Shown: positions 10,845 through 22,114, numbered from the stretch's first letter. The stretch is 64,000 nucleotides of DNA from Streptococcus moroccensis (GCF_030812835.1 NZ_JAUSTM010000009.1:1-64000); one strand, 5' to 3'. The notes: generated from the sequence alone by a model not told the origin. A program made the numbers and translations.

Positions 10845-12127
10845 CATTATCACAAAAACACTATCCAACCCTAAACGAGGTTGTTTATCGAAAAGTTTTA
10901 GAAAACGGCCTTGAAGTTATCTTGATACCTAGGCTAGACTATCAGGAAACGATAGGCCTTATGGCCACACGATTTGGGGCCTTAGATACATCTTTTCGGC
11001 CCAAAAATCGTAAATTAATGCGTCAATTTCCGGCTGGTATGGCCCACTTTTTGGAACATAAATTATTTGAGCTTCCAAAAGGAAGGGATGCCATGGAGGA
11101 TTTTGCTAAGATTGGGGCTGAAGTCAATGCTTTCACAGGATATAGGCAAACCGTTTATTACTTCTCAACAACTGATCATGTTAAAGAGGGCCTTTGTCTT
11201 CTTCAGGAATTAACCAGTCATCTTAATGTTACTGACGCATCTGTTGAACGGGAAAAGGCCATTATCTCCCAAGAAATTAAAATGTATCAGGATGATGCTG
11301 ATTACCAACTCTACATGTCTGTTTTAGGGCAACTTTACCCCGAGACGCCTCTTGCAGAGGATATCGCTGGCTCTCTATCATCAGTTCAGCAGATATCAGC
11401 TAAAACCTTGCAAATGAACTTTGACATCTTCTATCAGTCATCGAACATGGTGTTATTAATGATTGGAGATTTTGATCCGGAACAGCTTGTAGATGAGATA
11501 GAGTCCTTTCAAAACGCTAGGCGTCCTCGAAAAAAACAGCCCATTAGTAAAGAAGACTTTTCTTTAAAACCTGTTTTGCCATCAGCTAGTTTAGAATTCC
11601 CTGTTATGGGCCCTAAATTAGCAGTTGGTTTACGGAGTCAACATGACTTTACAACTGTGTCAATTTCAAAATACCGCTTGTGTATGAAGTTATTAATGGC
11701 TATGGTTTTAGGATGGACCTCTTCAACCTATCAAGATTGGTATGATAAAGGAAAGATTGATGATTCTTTCCAAATGGAAATTGAACTAACAGAGGCTTAT
11801 CAATTTATCATCTTGACCATGGATACCTCTGAACCACTTGCCATGTCTAAGCGGATTCGACAGTTGTTAAGCCGTTGTTATGAGCTTGATGATTTAAATG
11901 AAGACCATTTAACACTGGTAAAACAGGAAATGTATGGGGACTTTCTTAAATCGCTTAATCATCTGGAGTCAACAGCTATGCAATATGTTAATAGCTGGAT
12001 AGAAAACGACAGTTTATTTGACTTACCAGATCTTTTAGAATCCATCACATTGGATGACATCAAAAAAGTCGGGTTTGATTTTATCAGTCGTTCAGAAATG
12101 ACAGATTTTATTCTTTTCCCCCAATAG
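10841..12127 (+). CDS. yfmH: M16-family zinc peptidase YfmH
   Basis: The 428-residue M16 metallopeptidase carries the catalytic inverted zinc motif HFLEH near residue 69, with a downstream acidic region (REKAIISQEIKMYQDD) supplying the distal Glu ligand. It is the active half of a heterodimer-like pair with YfmF. The family is linked by annotation to EF-P 5-aminopentanol modification, and its protein substrate cannot be read from the sequence. Translation is coupled to yfmF by a 4-base overlap. The order yfmF-yfmH-rodZ-pgsA is common in streptococci. Confidence 0.85.
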   Translation: MTLSQKHYPTLNEVVYRKVLENGLEVILIPRLDYQETIGLMATRFGALDTSFRPKNRKLMRQFPAGMAHFLEHKLFELPKGRDAMEDFAKIGAEVNAFTGYRQTVYYFSTTDHVKEGLCLLQELTSHLNVTDASVEREKAIISQEIKMYQDDADYQLYMSVLGQLYPETPLAEDIAGSLSSVQQISAKTLQMNFDIFYQSSNMVLLMIGDFDPEQLVDEIESFQNARRPRKKQPISKEDFSLKPVLPSASLEFPVMGPKLAVGLRSQHDFTTVSISKYRLCMKLLMAMVLGWTSSTYQDWYDKGKIDDSFQMEIELTEAYQFIILTMDTSEPLAMSKRIRQLLSRCYELDDLNEDHLTLVKQEMYGDFLKSLNHLESTAMQYVNSWIENDSLFDLPDLLESITLDDIKKVGFDFISRSEMTDFILFPQ

Positions 12128-12196
12128 CTATCGATAAAAAGAGTTATTTTTGCTAAAATAGACTAATATCCAAAAAATACCGGGAAGGAGGATCTT

Positions 12197-13039
12197 ATGG
12201 CAGAAAAAACGATAGGACAGGTCTTTAGGGCTGCAAGAGAGGATTTGAATTTAAGTGTGTCTGATGCTTACCATGCCCTGAAAACGCACAGACGCTATAT
12301 CAGGGCCTTGGAAGATGATGCCTTTGACCTCATTCCTGGACAGGGTCAAGCCCGAAAACTAGTTGCTAGATACGCAGAATTTTTAGACCTCGATGTAAAA
12401 GTCCTGCTTAATGCCTATGATACGAACAGTCCTTTAATGGTTTATGAGGTTGGACCAAAAGATTCTCGCTACAAAAGGTCCTTTCAAAAACAAAGGAAAC
12501 AGCGATCGAAACGCTCTATTATTCCCTTTATTACCTTGCTATTCTTATCCCTCATGATTCTATGCTCGGCTATTTATATGATTTGGGACTTTCAGTCTAG
12601 TCAAAACCAAACAGATAAATCTGTCAGTTTTCAGGTTTCTCAGAGTGCTTCATCAGAAGGTCTTGATGAAGCGACCATCTCTTCTAGTACAGAAGAAGTA
12701 ACTGAAGCACCTGAACAGCCTCAGCTTGATATTATAGTGACTCCTGCTGAGAACCCTTCTGTTGTTGAAGTCAATCAGGCCCCAGATGAGTTGGAATTAA
12801 CCTTGTCTGTTAAGCATTCAGAAAGTTGGGTGGCTGTTTCTGGAACAAGCTTGGCAGGCGGTACAACCTTGTCAGCTGATCAAGAATCGGTAACAGTTTC
12901 GATCAACAAAATAGAAATCCCTTCAGTTCAAGTTTCTCTGGGCGTGGTAGAAGGCTTAAGTTTGACAATCAATGGTCAAGCTGTTGATTTATCTGGGCTT
13001 AGCCAACAGCCAGCGATGCTAACATTATATTTTAAGTAG
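12197..13039 (+). CDS. rodZ: RodZ-like helix-turn-helix membrane protein
   Basis: The 280-residue protein has an N-terminal HTH of the RodZ type (residues about 5-70: IGQVFRAAREDLNLS, then HRRYIRALEDDAFDLIPG). A basic stretch precedes one transmembrane helix at about residues 112-133. A Ser/Thr/Glu-rich linker and a C-terminal beta domain (DUF4115-like, residues about 195-278) lie outside the membrane. RodZ ties the cytoskeleton and elongasome to the wall machinery; in cocci it supports peripheral wall synthesis. GGAAGGAGG precedes the ATG. It forms an operon with pgsA, 9 bases downstream. Confidence 0.88.
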   Translation: MAEKTIGQVFRAAREDLNLSVSDAYHALKTHRRYIRALEDDAFDLIPGQGQARKLVARYAEFLDLDVKVLLNAYDTNSPLMVYEVGPKDSRYKRSFQKQRKQRSKRSIIPFITLLFLSLMILCSAIYMIWDFQSSQNQTDKSVSFQVSQSASSEGLDEATISSSTEEVTEAPEQPQLDIIVTPAENPSVVEVNQAPDELELTLSVKHSESWVAVSGTSLAGGTTLSADQESVTVSINKIEIPSVQVSLGVVEGLSLTINGQAVDLSGLSQQPAMLTLYFK

Positions 13040-13048
13040 AGGTAGTTT

Positions 13049-13603
13049 ATGTTTAAACGGTATACAACTAAGGAAAATCTCCCTAACTTCTTGACTGTCA
13101 TTCGAATTGTCATGATTCCCATTTTTTTACTGATATTAAGCGTATCGGATAGCTTATGGGCTCATGTGACGGCTGGGATCATTTTTGCTCTTGCTAGTTT
13201 CACAGATTATCTTGACGGTTACCTTGCACGAAAATGGGGGGTGGTGACGAATTTCGGAAAATTCGCTGATCCGCTAGCGGATAAGATTCTAGTCATGTCA
13301 GCCTTTATTATGTTAGTACAACTCGGTTTTGTTCCTGGCTGGGTCGCTTCACTTATTGTTTGTCGTGAATTGGCGGTAACTGGTTTGAGATTGCTTCTTG
13401 TTGAAACAGGTGGTGAGGTTCTAGCAGCTGCAATGCCGGGGAAAATCAAGACATTTACCCAAATGTTCGCTATTATCTTCCTCCTTTTCCACTGGCATCT
13501 TTTGGGTCAGGTACTGCTCTACGTCGCACTCTTTTTCACGCTTTATTCAGGGTACGATTATTTCCGTGGAGCACGTTTTTTGTTTAAGGATACCTTTAAG
13601 TAA
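13049..13603 (+). CDS. pgsA: CDP-diacylglycerol--glycerol-3-phosphate 3-phosphatidyltransferase
   Basis: PgsA makes phosphatidylglycerophosphate from CDP-diacylglycerol and glycerol-3-phosphate, the committed step to phosphatidylglycerol. The 184-residue protein has the CDP-alcohol phosphatidyltransferase motif D-G-x2-A-R-x8-G-x3-D-x3-D (DYLDGYLAR, then GKFADPLADK, residues about 53-77) and several hydrophobic helices. The length is normal. Its stop overlaps the start of ecfA1 by one base, so lipid synthesis and the ECF module are cotranscribed. Confidence 0.97.
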   Translation: MFKRYTTKENLPNFLTVIRIVMIPIFLLILSVSDSLWAHVTAGIIFALASFTDYLDGYLARKWGVVTNFGKFADPLADKILVMSAFIMLVQLGFVPGWVASLIVCRELAVTGLRLLLVETGGEVLAAAMPGKIKTFTQMFAIIFLLFHWHLLGQVLLYVALFFTLYSGYDYFRGARFLFKDTFK

Positions 13604-14436
13604 TGGCTATTATTGATGTAAAAAATGTATTCTTTAAGTATGAGTCTGACAATGACCATTATATTTTAAAAGATGTTTCGTTTCACGTGGAACATGGGGA
13701 ATGGCTCTCGATTATTGGACACAATGGTTCTGGGAAATCCACAACAGTCCGTTTGATTGATGGTCTACTGGAAGCTGAATCCGGAGAGATTTACATTACG
13801 GGGGACCTACTGACTCCTGAGAATGTCTGGGAAAAACGGCATCAGATTGGCATGGTTTTTCAAAACCCTGACAATCAGTTTGTTGGTGCTACTGTCGAAG
13901 ATGATGTCGCTTTTGGTTTAGAAAATCAAGGGGTTACTCTGGAGGAAATGAAGGCACGAGTCAGTCAGGCTCTTGACTTGGTTGGAATGAGCGAATTCAA
14001 ACAGAGGGAACCCGCTCGTCTATCTGGTGGACAGAAGCAGCGTGTAGCTATAGCTGGTGTGGTTGCCCTAAGGCCTAAAATTATGATCTTAGATGAAGCA
14101 ACCTCGATGTTAGATCCAGAAGGTCGTCTTGCCCTTATTGAGACCGTTAAACGCATCAAAGATCAGTATGGTATAACTGTTATTTCAATCACTCATGACC
14201 TTGATGAGGTTGCTCTGAGTGATCGTGTATTAATCATGAAAGAAGGCCAAGTAGAATCGACAAGTAGACCAAGAGATCTCTTTGGTCGTAAAGATTTACA
14301 GCTCTTAGGCTTGGACCTTCCTTTTACCCAGCATCTAAAAATTGCTCTGAAAGCATCTGGTTTTGATCTACCAGATGACTATTTAACCGAAAAGGAACTG
14401 CAAGAGAAATTATGGGAATCGACTTTCAAAATGTAA
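13603..14436 (+). CDS. ecfA1: ECF transporter energizing ATPase EcfA1
   Basis: This is one of two ATPases that energise the shared energy-coupling-factor module for vitamin and metal uptake by separate S-components. The 277-residue protein has Walker [10 protein letters not shown] (residues about 39-47), Q-loop VFQNPDNQF, signature [13 protein letters not shown] and Walker [13 protein letters not shown]. The Q-loop NPDNQ is typical of CbiO/EcfA1. The C-terminus overlaps ecfA2 by 25 bases. No S-component gene is adjacent, as expected for a group II (shared) ECF module. Confidence 0.96.
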   Translation: MAIIDVKNVFFKYESDNDHYILKDVSFHVEHGEWLSIIGHNGSGKSTTVRLIDGLLEAESGEIYITGDLLTPENVWEKRHQIGMVFQNPDNQFVGATVEDDVAFGLENQGVTLEEMKARVSQALDLVGMSEFKQREPARLSGGQKQRVAIAGVVALRPKIMILDEATSMLDPEGRLALIETVKRIKDQYGITVISITHDLDEVALSDRVLIMKEGQVESTSRPRDLFGRKDLQLLGLDLPFTQHLKIALKASGFDLPDDYLTEKELQEKLWESTFKM

Positions 14437-15254
14437 GTTACACCTATCAAGCCAATACGCCTTTTGAAGGGCGGGCTCTTTTTGATATCAATTTAACCAT
14501 TGAAGATGGCTCTTACACGGCATTAATTGGCCATACAGGTAGTGGGAAATCGACTATTTTACAATTGATGAACGGCTTGTTAAAGCCCAGTGAAGGCCAA
14601 GTGAACATTGATGGCTTTACCATTTCTGCGCAGTCCGTAGATAAGGATATTAAACAAGTGCGTAAAAAGGTAGGTCTGGTATTTCAATTTGCTGAAAGCC
14701 AGGTGTTCGATGAAACGGTTCTAAAAGATGTTGCTTTTGGTCCCCAAAATTTTGGAGTATCCCAGGAAGAAGCTGAGCGTATTGCGCGTGAAAAGCTGGC
14801 AATTGTTGGCATTTCAAAAGACCTGTTTGACCGGAGCCCTTTTGAATTATCAGGAGGGCAGATGCGTCGTGTTGCTATTGCAGGTATTCTTGCTATGGAA
14901 CCACAAGTTTTAGTCCTAGATGAGCCAACTGCTGGCTTAGATCCAGCTGGACGACGTGAATTAATGACGATCTTCAAAAAACTTCATCAAGAAGGCATGA
15001 CCATCGTCCTTGTAACTCATTTGATGGATGACGTTGCTAATTATGCGGATAAAGCTTATGTTTTGGCTAAAGGACAATTGGTGAAGTCAGGGGCTCCTCG
15101 TGATATTTTTCAAGACGTTGCCTTCATGGATGGCATTAATCTTGGGGTACCTAAAGTCACATCCTTTGCTTTGGGTCTGAAGACGCTAGGTTATTCCTTT
15201 GAGCGTTTACCGATTACCATTCCAGAATTAACGGAGGCCCTAAGGTATGGATAA
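14412..15254 (+). CDS. ecfA2: ECF transporter energizing ATPase EcfA2
   Basis: This is the second ATPase of the ECF module. The 280-residue protein has Walker [11 protein letters not shown]-loop [12 protein letters not shown], signature [13 protein letters not shown] and Walker [13 protein letters not shown]. The QFAESQ Q-loop is the EcfA2 hallmark. It starts inside the end of ecfA1 and overlaps ecfT by 8 bases, giving tight translational coupling that fits the fixed EcfA1-EcfA2-EcfT stoichiometry. Confidence 0.96.
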   Translation: MGIDFQNVSYTYQANTPFEGRALFDINLTIEDGSYTALIGHTGSGKSTILQLMNGLLKPSEGQVNIDGFTISAQSVDKDIKQVRKKVGLVFQFAESQVFDETVLKDVAFGPQNFGVSQEEAERIAREKLAIVGISKDLFDRSPFELSGGQMRRVAIAGILAMEPQVLVLDEPTAGLDPAGRRELMTIFKKLHQEGMTIVLVTHLMDDVANYADKAYVLAKGQLVKSGAPRDIFQDVAFMDGINLGVPKVTSFALGLKTLGYSFERLPITIPELTEALRYG

Positions 15255-16041
15255 ACTTATTTTGGGCCGTTACATTCCAGGACCATCCATTATACACCGA
15301 TTGGACCCTCGTAGTAAATTACTGGCTATGATGATCTTTATAGGGATTATTTTTTGGGCAAACAACTTATGGACCAATCTTATCGCGTTTTCCTTTGTCA
15401 TCGGTTTGGTCTTACTCTCAAAAATCAAACTGTCCTACTTTTTAAATGGCTTGAAACCCATGATAGGATTGATTATTTTTACAACCCTTTTCCAAGTCTT
15501 TTTTGCTAAAGGTGGGGAGGTCTACTGGTCTTTTTGGATTTTTCAAATCACAAGCTATGGTTTAAAGCAGGCTGGAATCATCTTAACACGCTTTATCTTA
15601 ATCATTTTTTTCTCTACCTTGTTGACGTTGACCACCATGCCTTTAAGCTTAGCTGATGCTGTGGAATCTTTGCTCAAGCCCTTGGCTTATGTCAAAGTTC
15701 CAGTCCATGAGCTAGGGCTCATGTTGTCTATGAGTTTACGGTTTGTACCGACGCTGATGGATGATACCCAACGTATCATGAATGCGCAAAGAGCAAGAGG
15801 GGTAGAATTTAATGAGGGGAATCTAATGCAAAAGGTAAAGGCTATTATTCCTATCCTAATTCCTTTATTTGCCTCGTCCTTTAAAAGGGCAGATGCTCTA
15901 GCGACAGCTATGGAAGCTAGAGGCTATCAGGGTGGCGATGGACGGACGAAATATCGTCAACTTTCCTGGAAATTGACAGATACCTTGACAATAGTGACAA
16001 TATGTTTACTTGGATTGACACTCTATTTACTTAAGTCTTGA
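15247..16041 (+). CDS. ecfT: ECF transporter transmembrane scaffold EcfT
   Basis: The 264-residue integral membrane protein couples ATP hydrolysis to S-component toppling. It has about five hydrophobic segments, the N-terminal [15 protein letters not shown], and the two coupling-helix motifs with Ala-Arg-Gly: AQRARGVEF near residue 182 and AMEARGYQG near residue 226. Length and motifs are typical. It is the last gene of the pgsA-ecfA1-ecfA2-ecfT run, followed by the terminator at 16065-16092. Confidence 0.96.
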   Translation: MDKLILGRYIPGPSIIHRLDPRSKLLAMMIFIGIIFWANNLWTNLIAFSFVIGLVLLSKIKLSYFLNGLKPMIGLIIFTTLFQVFFAKGGEVYWSFWIFQITSYGLKQAGIILTRFILIIFFSTLLTLTTMPLSLADAVESLLKPLAYVKVPVHELGLMLSMSLRFVPTLMDDTQRIMNAQRARGVEFNEGNLMQKVKAIIPILIPLFASSFKRADALATAMEARGYQGGDGRTKYRQLSWKLTDTLTIVTICLLGLTLYLLKS

Positions 16042-16064
16042 CAAGAATGTCAATAAAAACCTAT

Positions 16065-16092
16065 AAAACGCTGTATTTCGGCGTTTTCTTTG
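16065..16092 (+). terminator. Terminator after ecfT
   Basis: The stem AAAACGC (16065-16071) pairs with GCGTTTT (16081-16087) and is followed by a T-rich tract. Confidence 0.7.
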
Positions 16093-16193
16093 TCAAATTA
16101 ATAAGTAAACGTAATCTTGGTTACAGAAAAGTCATCTAATTGTAATAAATAACGTGTATGATAGAACGGTAAATAAAAAAATAGGAGCATATC

Positions 16194-16883
16194 ATGCACT
16201 TTTACAAAAAATTCAGCCTTAGAGCTGCTTTAGTTGGTTTAGCAACTTTTGCTACACTATTTGCTACTTCATCCGTTCAAGCAGATGAAAAAGATAAAAC
16301 GTCTAAAAACGAAGAAGAAGAAACATACACTGTTAAAGCAGGTGATACTCTTTCAGAAATTGCAAAAGAGAATGACCGTAAAATTGAATACCTTATCGCT
16401 TTAAATGATATTGAGAACGCAGATAAGATTGATGTTGGCCAAGAATTAAAACTTGGTGATGGCGAAAAGTTACCAGAAGGTAAAACTCTCCCACGTCTTA
16501 ATGCTGGTGGTGGTTACACTCTTCAATCAGCATCAAACAGCACAACAACTGTATCAAGCTTTGTTGCTGCGGGTACTCAAACCTACTATGCTTCGACTTC
16601 GGTTGCGACAAGTGGAACAGTTCTTGCTAACGGCAATACAGCTGGTGAAACAGGTTCTTATGCCGCTCAACAAATGGCTGCTGCAACAGGTGTTCCGGCT
16701 TCAACATGGGAGCATATCATTGCTCGCGAATCAAACGGACAAGTTGATGCCTACAACCCATCAGGTGCATCAGGACTTTTCCAAACAATGCCTGGTTGGG
16801 GATCTACAGCTACTGTCGATGATCAAATTCAATCAGCTCTTAATGCCTACAATGCACAAGGCTTGTCAGCTTGGGGCTATTAA
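16194..16883 (+). CDS. Secreted LysM protein with SLT/IsaA-like C-terminal domain
   Basis: The 229-residue exported protein has a signal peptide ([19 protein letters not shown], cleavage likely after SVQA near residue 30). A LysM peptidoglycan-binding domain at residues about 44-90 ([17 protein letters not shown]) precedes a Ser/Thr-rich linker. The C-terminal domain of about 75 residues ([28 protein letters not shown]) is related to soluble lytic transglycosylases. The ES dipeptide contains the expected catalytic Glu. It is probably a wall-remodelling enzyme or binding protein. Such genes are often WalRK targets in streptococci, but I see no convincing WalR repeat here. It has its own promoter region and terminator. 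Confidence 0.88.
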   Translation: MHFYKKFSLRAALVGLATFATLFATSSVQADEKDKTSKNEEEETYTVKAGDTLSEIAKENDRKIEYLIALNDIENADKIDVGQELKLGDGEKLPEGKTLPRLNAGGGYTLQSASNSTTTVSSFVAAGTQTYYASTSVATSGTVLANGNTAGETGSYAAQQMAAATGVPASTWEHIIARESNGQVDAYNPSGASGLFQTMPGWGSTATVDDQIQSALNAYNAQGLSAWGY

Positions 16884-16895
16884 TAGAAGCCAAAG

Positions 16896-16926
16896 CAATC
16901 CTGCTTACTTATCAGGGTTGTTTTTT
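16896..16926 (+). terminator. Terminator after the LysM gene
   Basis: The stem CAATCCTG/CAGGGTTG (one wobble) is followed by TTTTTT, 13 bases after the stop. The remaining 240 bases to the next gene hold nothing I recognise. Confidence 0.8.
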
Positions 16927-17167
16927 AGTTAGATAAACTAAGATTCAAATTACTATGTCAAAACAGATTTCATCAATTCTTTAGTGGAGGGACGATAAGT
17001 TTAAAGAGGCGAAGCCTATGATTTTGTGGTAGACTAAGAACTGAAGAAGATTGGTATACTGCTATACATCAAAAGCTAGCCATTTTAAAATCGATTAATG
17101 TGTTTATCGGTTTTAGAGGGCTCAGGATATCATAAGGTAAGGTTTTGGAGGATAGGAAATTTAGAAC

Positions 17168-17938
17168 ATGCGTTTTGTTTTTGATTTAGATGGGACCTTG
17201 GTTTTTGGTGATAACCAAATAAGTCCTGAAATCACGAAGGCATTAAACAACTTAAAGGCCTTAGGTCACGAAATTATTTTTGCTTCAGCAAGGTCTTTCA
17301 GGGATTGCTACCCTATTTTAAAAGAAAAGTTTGCCAGGGAAACACTTGTTGCCTTAAATGGCGCTGCCATTATTGAAAATGGTGCTGTGATAAAAACATT
17401 TTCGATTCCAGAACAGTCGGCCAAACAACTTTTGTCCCTTTGCCTAGAATGGAATCTGTCTGTTTTTATTGATGATGCCTTAAATCATGCTTATCAGGGA
17501 GAAGAACACATTTCCTTTATGGCATTTGTTGATCCTCAAATTGGGAAGCGTGTGGGATTTTCTGCTTTAGGGGCACCTCTAAAAATAGTTATTTTTACAA
17601 ATCATGATAAAGGCTTAATTGACAAACTTTATCAAGAGTTAACTCAATTAACTGGCATTTCCTTCTTTTTCCACGAAGCCGAAGCGTCGTTTTACATTAC
17701 GAAATCAGGTGTCAATAAAGCGACAACGATTTGTCAACTCAGCCAAGAGCCTTATATCTGTTTTGGCAATGATAAAAATGATATTGAAATGTTTCAAAAA
17801 GCCTTATACGCTGTTCAGATTGGAGACTATCCAGACCTCAAAGAATATGCTCATACAGTCATTGATAGTGATGATCATCTACTTGACAATCTCTGTCAAA
17901 CGATAAAGAAATTAGGCCAATTATACAAAAAAGATTGA
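17168..17938 (+). CDS. Cof-type HAD-superfamily phosphatase
   Basis: The 256-residue protein has HAD motif I FDLDGTLVFGD (residues 4-14), motif II SARSF near residue 40, and the C-terminal motif with Lys then GNDKNDIEMF (residues about 200-212). A large C2 cap between them marks the Cof/YkrA type. These enzymes dephosphorylate sugar phosphates, pyridoxal phosphate or flavin precursors; the substrate is not predictable here. The gene faces the convergent HAD gene at 17941 across a bidirectional terminator, 2 bases apart. Confidence 0.88.
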   Translation: MRFVFDLDGTLVFGDNQISPEITKALNNLKALGHEIIFASARSFRDCYPILKEKFARETLVALNGAAIIENGAVIKTFSIPEQSAKQLLSLCLEWNLSVFIDDALNHAYQGEEHISFMAFVDPQIGKRVGFSALGAPLKIVIFTNHDKGLIDKLYQELTQLTGISFFFHEAEASFYITKSGVNKATTICQLSQEPYICFGNDKNDIEMFQKALYAVQIGDYPDLKEYAHTVIDSDDHLLDNLCQTIKKLGQLYKKD

Positions 17939-17962
17939 CCCTAGAGAGGGTCAATCTTTTTT
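17927..17962. terminator. Bidirectional terminator between two HAD genes
   Basis: A perfect 14-bp stem AAAAGATTGACCCT/AGGGTCAATCTTTT with a four-base loop carries A and T tracts on both flanks. It overlaps the 3' ends of both convergent genes. Confidence 0.92.
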
Positions 17963-18570
17963 AGTAATTCAGACGGAGTTGATGCGAGGGCATCAGCTCC
18001 ATTTTCTAAAAGGGATGGTGGCGTGCCAAAGCCCCATGTGACACCAATGGTTTTAAGACCGAGAGCTTTCCCGCCAATCATATCATAGTGAGTATCGCCA
18101 ATCATTAGGGCATCTTTTGCTGGGATATCGTGTTTTACCATTGCTCGATTAATAACATCTGCTTTACTATCCTTACCGAGGGATCCAAAAATACCTATAA
18201 AGCGGTCCGCTACACCGAGATCTGTTAGCATCTGGACTGCCATCGGTTCATGTTTGGATGTTGCAATGTAAAGGAGATAATTGTCAGCAATTAATTGATC
18301 GAGAACCTCAGGGAAACCTTGATATAACTGAACTTGATGAATGCCAAAATCAGTATAATGTTTACGGTAAATTGTCACTGCGTTAGAAGTAAAGGCATCG
18401 TCTCCATAATTGGCAAAACTGGCCTCTAATGGTGGGCCAATGAAGGTTTTTAAAGTTTCAAGAGTTGGAAGCTCCATGCCTAGTTCTGTAAAGGTTTGTG
18501 TAAAGGAATTAAGAATACCTTCTGAACTGTCAACGAGTGTTCCGTCTAGATCAAAGAAGAGATGTTTCAT
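17941..18570 (-). CDS. HAD hydrolase, phosphoglycolate phosphatase/PgmB-like
   Basis: This HAD phosphatase of about 209 residues has a helical C1 cap: motif I FFDLDGTLVDSSEG at the N-terminus, motif II ATSKHEP near residue 108, and motif IV IGDTHYDMIGGKA near residue 160. The fold is that of Gph/pyrophosphatase PpaX-like enzymes, with the substrate unknown. I choose the ATG ending at 18570 because motif I follows at once and GGAG lies 7 bases upstream. The longer open frame to 18741 would add 57 residues of poor sense and overlap the next gene deeply. It overlaps the upstream histidine phosphatase gene by 20 bases. Confidence 0.88.
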   Translation of the reverse strand: MKHLFFDLDGTLVDSSEGILNSFTQTFTELGMELPTLETLKTFIGPPLEASFANYGDDAFTSNAVTIYRKHYTDFGIHQVQLYQGFPEVLDQLIADNYLLYIATSKHEPMAVQMLTDLGVADRFIGIFGSLGKDSKADVINRAMVKHDIPAKDALMIGDTHYDMIGGKALGLKTIGVTWGFGTPPSLLENGADALASTPSELLKKIDPL

Positions 18571-19147
18571 GAGGAGGCTCCTTGAGAATATTATAAAAAG
18601 AGATTGATTGACAAATATTTTCGGAAAAAGTGAGCTTGACAATAAAGGGAAAGAGATGTTTGATTTGACTAAATGCAGAATAGTCAAAGTCCGGTTGATA
18701 GTGGTTGACAATGGTTGACAAGGCTGTTCCGTGAGACCCAATCACTAGGTTTTTATTGGGGTTTTCGGCGATTATTTTTTCAAGAGCTGAGATATTCCTG
18801 TATTGAACTTCAGATAGAGATTCTCCATCAGAAAGCTTATAGGAAAAATCCTGCCATTGCTTTTGAGCAAAATGATTGAAATCTTCTATCCAAACACTAT
18901 CAATGCGCCGTTCTCTAAAATCGTCTTCCAGGGTAATCGGTAGATTAAGATGATGTGCTAGGTCTTTGACGGTGTCATGTGCTCGCCTAAACGGGCTGGA
19001 GTATACCTTATCAATGCCTTTATCTTTTAGATAGGCTGTGACTTTTAGGCTGTCTTTTAAGCCTTGTTCGGTCAGCTCTCTAGTAAAATCATCATGATTA
19101 TGGTAATTAGGTTCAGCATGGCGAACCAAGTAAACAGTTGTGGTCAT
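18551..19147 (-). CDS. Histidine phosphatase superfamily protein
   Basis: The 198-residue protein has the phosphoglycerate-mutase/acid-phosphatase hallmark RHAE (VYLVRHAEPNYH, residues 6-17), the second Arg in SSPFRRAHDT, the acidic catalytic DGESLSE region and the C-terminal SHG near residue 140. It is a broad class of phosphomonoesterases. The substrate cannot be assigned. It is cotranscribed with the HAD gene downstream and lies 6 bases after sdaAA, so it may belong to the serine dehydratase operon. Confidence 0.85.
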   Translation of the reverse strand: MTTTVYLVRHAEPNYHNHDDFTRELTEQGLKDSLKVTAYLKDKGIDKVYSSPFRRAHDTVKDLAHHLNLPITLEDDFRERRIDSVWIEDFNHFAQKQWQDFSYKLSDGESLSEVQYRNISALEKIIAENPNKNLVIGSHGTALSTIVNHYQPDFDYSAFSQIKHLFPFIVKLTFSENICQSISFYNILKEPPHETSLL

Positions 19148-19153
19148 AGTCTC

Positions 19154-20023
19154 TCACCCAAAAATGTGTTTGGCCAATTTTTTACCAGTTGGTGTGGCTG
19201 CTAGGCCACCTTCAGCTGTCTCTTTAAAGGCAGTCGGCATGGCTTTACCGACTTGGTACATGGCGTTGACAACTTCGTCAACAGGAATTTTTGACTCAAT
19301 ACCTGCTAAAGCCATATCTGCTGCAACAAAAGCAAAGCTTGCTCCCATAGCATTACGCTTGACACAGGGAACTTCGACAAGTCCTGCTACTGGATCGCAA
19401 ATGAGCCCTAGCATATTCTTAAGGACGAAGGCTATCGCTTGACTCGCTTGATAGGCTGTCCCACCGGCAGCCATTACTAGAGCAGCTGCTCCCATGGCTG
19501 AGGCGGAACCGACTTCGGCTTGACAACCACCCTCTGCTCCTGAGATGGAGGCATTGTTGGCGATGACTAGGCCAAAAGCCCCTGCTGTAAAGAGGAAATC
19601 GAGCTGATCTTTCTTCGTTAAGTTGAGTTTCTCAGTGGCAGCACTGATAATAGCTGGTAAACAACCTGCTGAGCCAGCTGTTGGCGTTGCGCAGACGAGC
19701 CCCATTTTGGCATTAAGTTCGTTGACAGCCATAGCATTGCGAGCAGCTGAGATAACCGTGTGGTCTGAAAGGGCCCGGCCTGATTTGATATAACGATCTA
19801 GTTTAGCTGCATCGCCTCCTGTTAAGCCAGAAACGGACTTGCTCTCTGTCATGCCGTCTGTAACCGAGGCTAGCATGACCTCTAAGTTTCGTGTCATCAG
19901 GAATAGCACTTCATCGCGATCCCTTCCAGACAGTTCGTATTCTGTTTCGATCATGAGTTCAGCAACTGAACCGTTAGTGAGGTCTTCTGCTTGCTGGACC
20001 AATTCTTTAATGGTATAAAACAT
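19154..20023 (-). CDS. sdaAA: L-serine ammonia-lyase, iron-sulfur-dependent, alpha subunit
   Basis: Together with SdaAB it deaminates L-serine to pyruvate and ammonia. The 289-residue subunit has the Cys residues expected for a [4Fe-4S] cluster: GLVCATPTAGSAGCLPA (about residues 128-144), GCQAEVGSA, and CDPVAGLVEVPCVKRN. These are the family's cluster and catalytic motifs. It is encoded after sdaAB with an 8-base gap. The two-gene form of the enzyme is typical of Gram-positive bacteria. Confidence 0.96.
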   Translation of the reverse strand: MFYTIKELVQQAEDLTNGSVAELMIETEYELSGRDRDEVLFLMTRNLEVMLASVTDGMTESKSVSGLTGGDAAKLDRYIKSGRALSDHTVISAARNAMAVNELNAKMGLVCATPTAGSAGCLPAIISAATEKLNLTKKDQLDFLFTAGAFGLVIANNASISGAEGGCQAEVGSASAMGAAALVMAAGGTAYQASQAIAFVLKNMLGLICDPVAGLVEVPCVKRNAMGASFAFVAADMALAGIESKIPVDEVVNAMYQVGKAMPTAFKETAEGGLAATPTGKKLAKHIFG

Positions 20024-20031
20024 GTGGCCTC

Positions 20032-20706
20032 CTATCCGAAGAAATTGACATTATGCAAATGCGGAATGTGATGAATGTCGGCAATTGCCTCTTGACAGTC
20101 TCTAGAGTCAACCTCTATGATCATGATGGCTTTTTCACCTGCCTTTTCTCGGGTAACATTCATCTGAGCGATGTTAATCTGGTATTTTGAAAGGCGTTCT
20201 GTGACATTAGCAATCATGCCTGGAACATCTTGATGGACAATAATGATGGTTGGCGTGTTCATGTTGAGGTTGACGGCAAAGCCGTTGAGCTCTGTCACTT
20301 GAATATTACCTCCACCGATAGAAATTCCGGTGGCTGATATCGATTTTTCCGTATTGCGAATAATAATTTTAGTGGTATTTGGGTGGGGAGCGTTAGATGA
20401 ATCTTTATTGATTTTCCAGTAAATCTTGATATTTTTTTCTCTGGCAATGTCAAGAGCATTAGGAATACGAGGATCATCAGTATCCATTCCTAAAATGCCT
20501 GCGACAAGAGCAACATCCGTTCCATGACCTCGGTAAGTTTTGGCAAACGAATTGTAGAGCTGAAATTCAACTTCTGTCGGTTTATCGCCAAAAATGGCAG
20601 AAACAATCTTGCCAATTCGGACAGCACCTGCTGTATGGCTAGAAGAAGGGCCGATCATAACAGGGCCTATAATATCAAAGACAGATTGAAATTTTAAATG
20701 GTTCAT
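20032..20706 (-). CDS. sdaAB: L-serine ammonia-lyase, iron-sulfur-dependent, beta subunit
   Basis: The 224-residue subunit has the GPSSSHTAGAVRIGK motif near residue 20, which joins the active site, and a C-terminal ACT domain (residues about 145-220: IIVHQDVPGMIANVTERLSKYQINIAQM) for serine sensing or regulation. Length is normal. It is the first gene of the minus-strand sdaAB-sdaAA unit, divergent from mnmA. Confidence 0.96.
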   Translation of the reverse strand: MNHLKFQSVFDIIGPVMIGPSSSHTAGAVRIGKIVSAIFGDKPTEVEFQLYNSFAKTYRGHGTDVALVAGILGMDTDDPRIPNALDIAREKNIKIYWKINKDSSNAPHPNTTKIIIRNTEKSISATGISIGGGNIQVTELNGFAVNLNMNTPTIIIVHQDVPGMIANVTERLSKYQINIAQMNVTREKAGEKAIMIIEVDSRDCQEAIADIHHIPHLHNVNFFG

Positions 20707-20811
20707 TTGTGGTCCTCTTCTGATAAAAAATGATCGTCTTTATCATATCATAAAATCCGAACTTTGTATCAAAAGCGTGGTATAGAATAAGATTCTTTTG
20801 TAACAGATTCT

Positions 20812-22114
<1,303 letters not shown>

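Noticed and set aside
16120-16170. A WalR (VicR) box upstream of the LysM gene
   Set aside because: TGTAAT is present, but the second half-site is at the wrong spacing, so there is no convincing repeat.
18571-18741. N-terminal extension of the HAD protein to 18741
   Set aside because: It overlaps the histidine phosphatase gene, carries no domain, and the HAD motif I starts right after the ATG ending at 18570.
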